64,000 bases of DNA from CAYLMM01 sp964384825 (lineage in GTDB: Bacteria > Krumholzibacteriota > Krumholzibacteriia > LZORAL124-64-63): the NCBI GenBank assembly GCA_964384825.1, contig CAYLMM010000003.1, positions 1 to 64,000 on the forward strand. The letters run 5' to 3'. The notes beneath the pieces are model-generated. The model made no database searches. It saw nothing but the letters and a program-made list of their open reading frames with translations, and had not been told where the DNA came from. Position numbers and translations under genes: made by a program. Positions 63,742 through 64,000 of this stretch are shown here, one piece after another (the stretch's first letter is position 1; every line of letters begins with the position of its first letter).

Positions 63742-64000
63742 CTAGGGCAGGAACGCCTTCACGTCGCCCAGCTTGCGGGGCAGGTACTCGTCCATCACGT
63801 AGTTCAGGCCGTGCTTGGCCAAAGCCTGCTGCTCGGCGCGGACCCCCATCTTGATCATCTGCAGCAAGGCCAGCTGCCATTGCTTGTGATGCAGGATGAA
63901 CGGGTCGTTCTTCAGCGAGTCGCGGGCCCGCTTGACGTCCACTTCCTTCAGCGGATGGGTCGGCAGCTCGTAGTCGATGATGTCCTGCGGCGTGATGCCC
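63742..64000 (-). CDS. Probable DNA topoisomerase VI subunit A, C-terminal end (truncated by the window)
   Basis: The visible 85 residues begin GITPQDIIDYELPTHPLKEV and go on to KMGVRAEQQALAKHGLNYV and MDEYLPRKL. The order LP-T-PL, KMG-KAEQQAL, GL-YV and EYLP-KL is what I recall for the C-terminus of topoisomerase VI A (Spo11 family). Topo VI relaxes DNA with a B subunit, not visible here. It is rare in bacteria. Only the last part is present, and the catalytic Tyr lies outside the window. Confidence 0.65.
   Translation of the reverse strand, partial: GITPQDIIDYELPTHPLKEVDVKRARDSLKNDPFILHHKQWQLALLQMIKMGVRAEQQALAKHGLNYVMDEYLPRKLGDVKAFLP

Overview
The window is about 64 kb of GC-rich (roughly two-thirds GC) bacterial chromosome with dense, short-spaced operons on both strands. 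I see no tRNA, rRNA, CRISPR array, insertion sequence or phage gene. The gene content (alternative complex III, two NAD-linked [FeFe]-hydrogenase sets, a cytochrome-associated Rnf complex, signal peptides, lipoproteins and multiheme cytochromes) points to a Gram-negative anaerobe or facultative anaerobe. An uncultured lineage of the FCB/Krumholzibacteriota/Eisenbacteria kind, or a relative of the Desulfobacterota, would fit; this is inference from gene content, not a phylogenetic result. One 10-N gap (47061-47070) shows that the sequence is a draft or metagenome scaffold.

Layout. 1-4.6 kb: end of a 2-oxoacid dehydrogenase E2, E3 (lpdA), a convergent secreted thioredoxin-like gene whose active-site Cys codon is an in-frame TGA (candidate selenoprotein), and a lipoate ligase. 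4.9-18.6 kb: a long hydrogen operon in the order rex, NuoE-like, NuoF-like, [FeFe] hydrogenase, hydrogenase-domain histidine kinase, receiver, receiver-kinase, hydE, hydG, aspartase, hydF. 18.7-20.5 kb: an asparagine-synthase-like gene. 20.9-25.0 kb: a second hydrogenase operon (receiver, NuoE-like, short NuoF-like, [FeFe] hydrogenase). 25.2-33.2 kb: alternative complex III (actABCDEF plus a small membrane protein). 33.2-34.6 kb: a long inverted repeat and a putative zinc peptidase. 34.7-42.0 kb (minus): zinc-ribbon protein, octaheme cytochrome, rnfC, D, G, E, A, and an rnfB fused to a GltD/NfnB-like flavoprotein. 42.2-50.5 kb: mixed housekeeping and unknown genes (epimerase, small membrane proteins, arfB, phosphohexomutase, glycosidase split by the gap, M29 peptidase, NYN nuclease with an H1-like tail). 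50.5-64 kb: PEP-synthase-like protein, gdhA, TPR protein with a probable sigma54 promoter and enhancer sites, a two-component sigma54 activator system, CDGSH protein, YceI, malate dehydrogenase with a lengthened active-site loop, Nudix, M48 peptidase, and the end of a probable topoisomerase VI A subunit.

How it fits together. Both hydrogenases look like trimeric NAD- and ferredoxin-linked enzymes. HydE/F/G supply the H-cluster, Rex (NADH/NAD+) and a hydrogenase-like sensor kinase probably set expression. Rnf would connect reduced ferredoxin to the membrane. Here RnfC lacks the usual NADH fingerprint, RnfB carries its own pyridine-nucleotide flavoprotein, and an octaheme cytochrome heads the operon, so the electron path may differ from textbook Rnf. 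Complex III would oxidise quinol. The best candidates for undescribed biology are the Sec-type thioredoxin-TPR protein and the re-wired Rnf complex.
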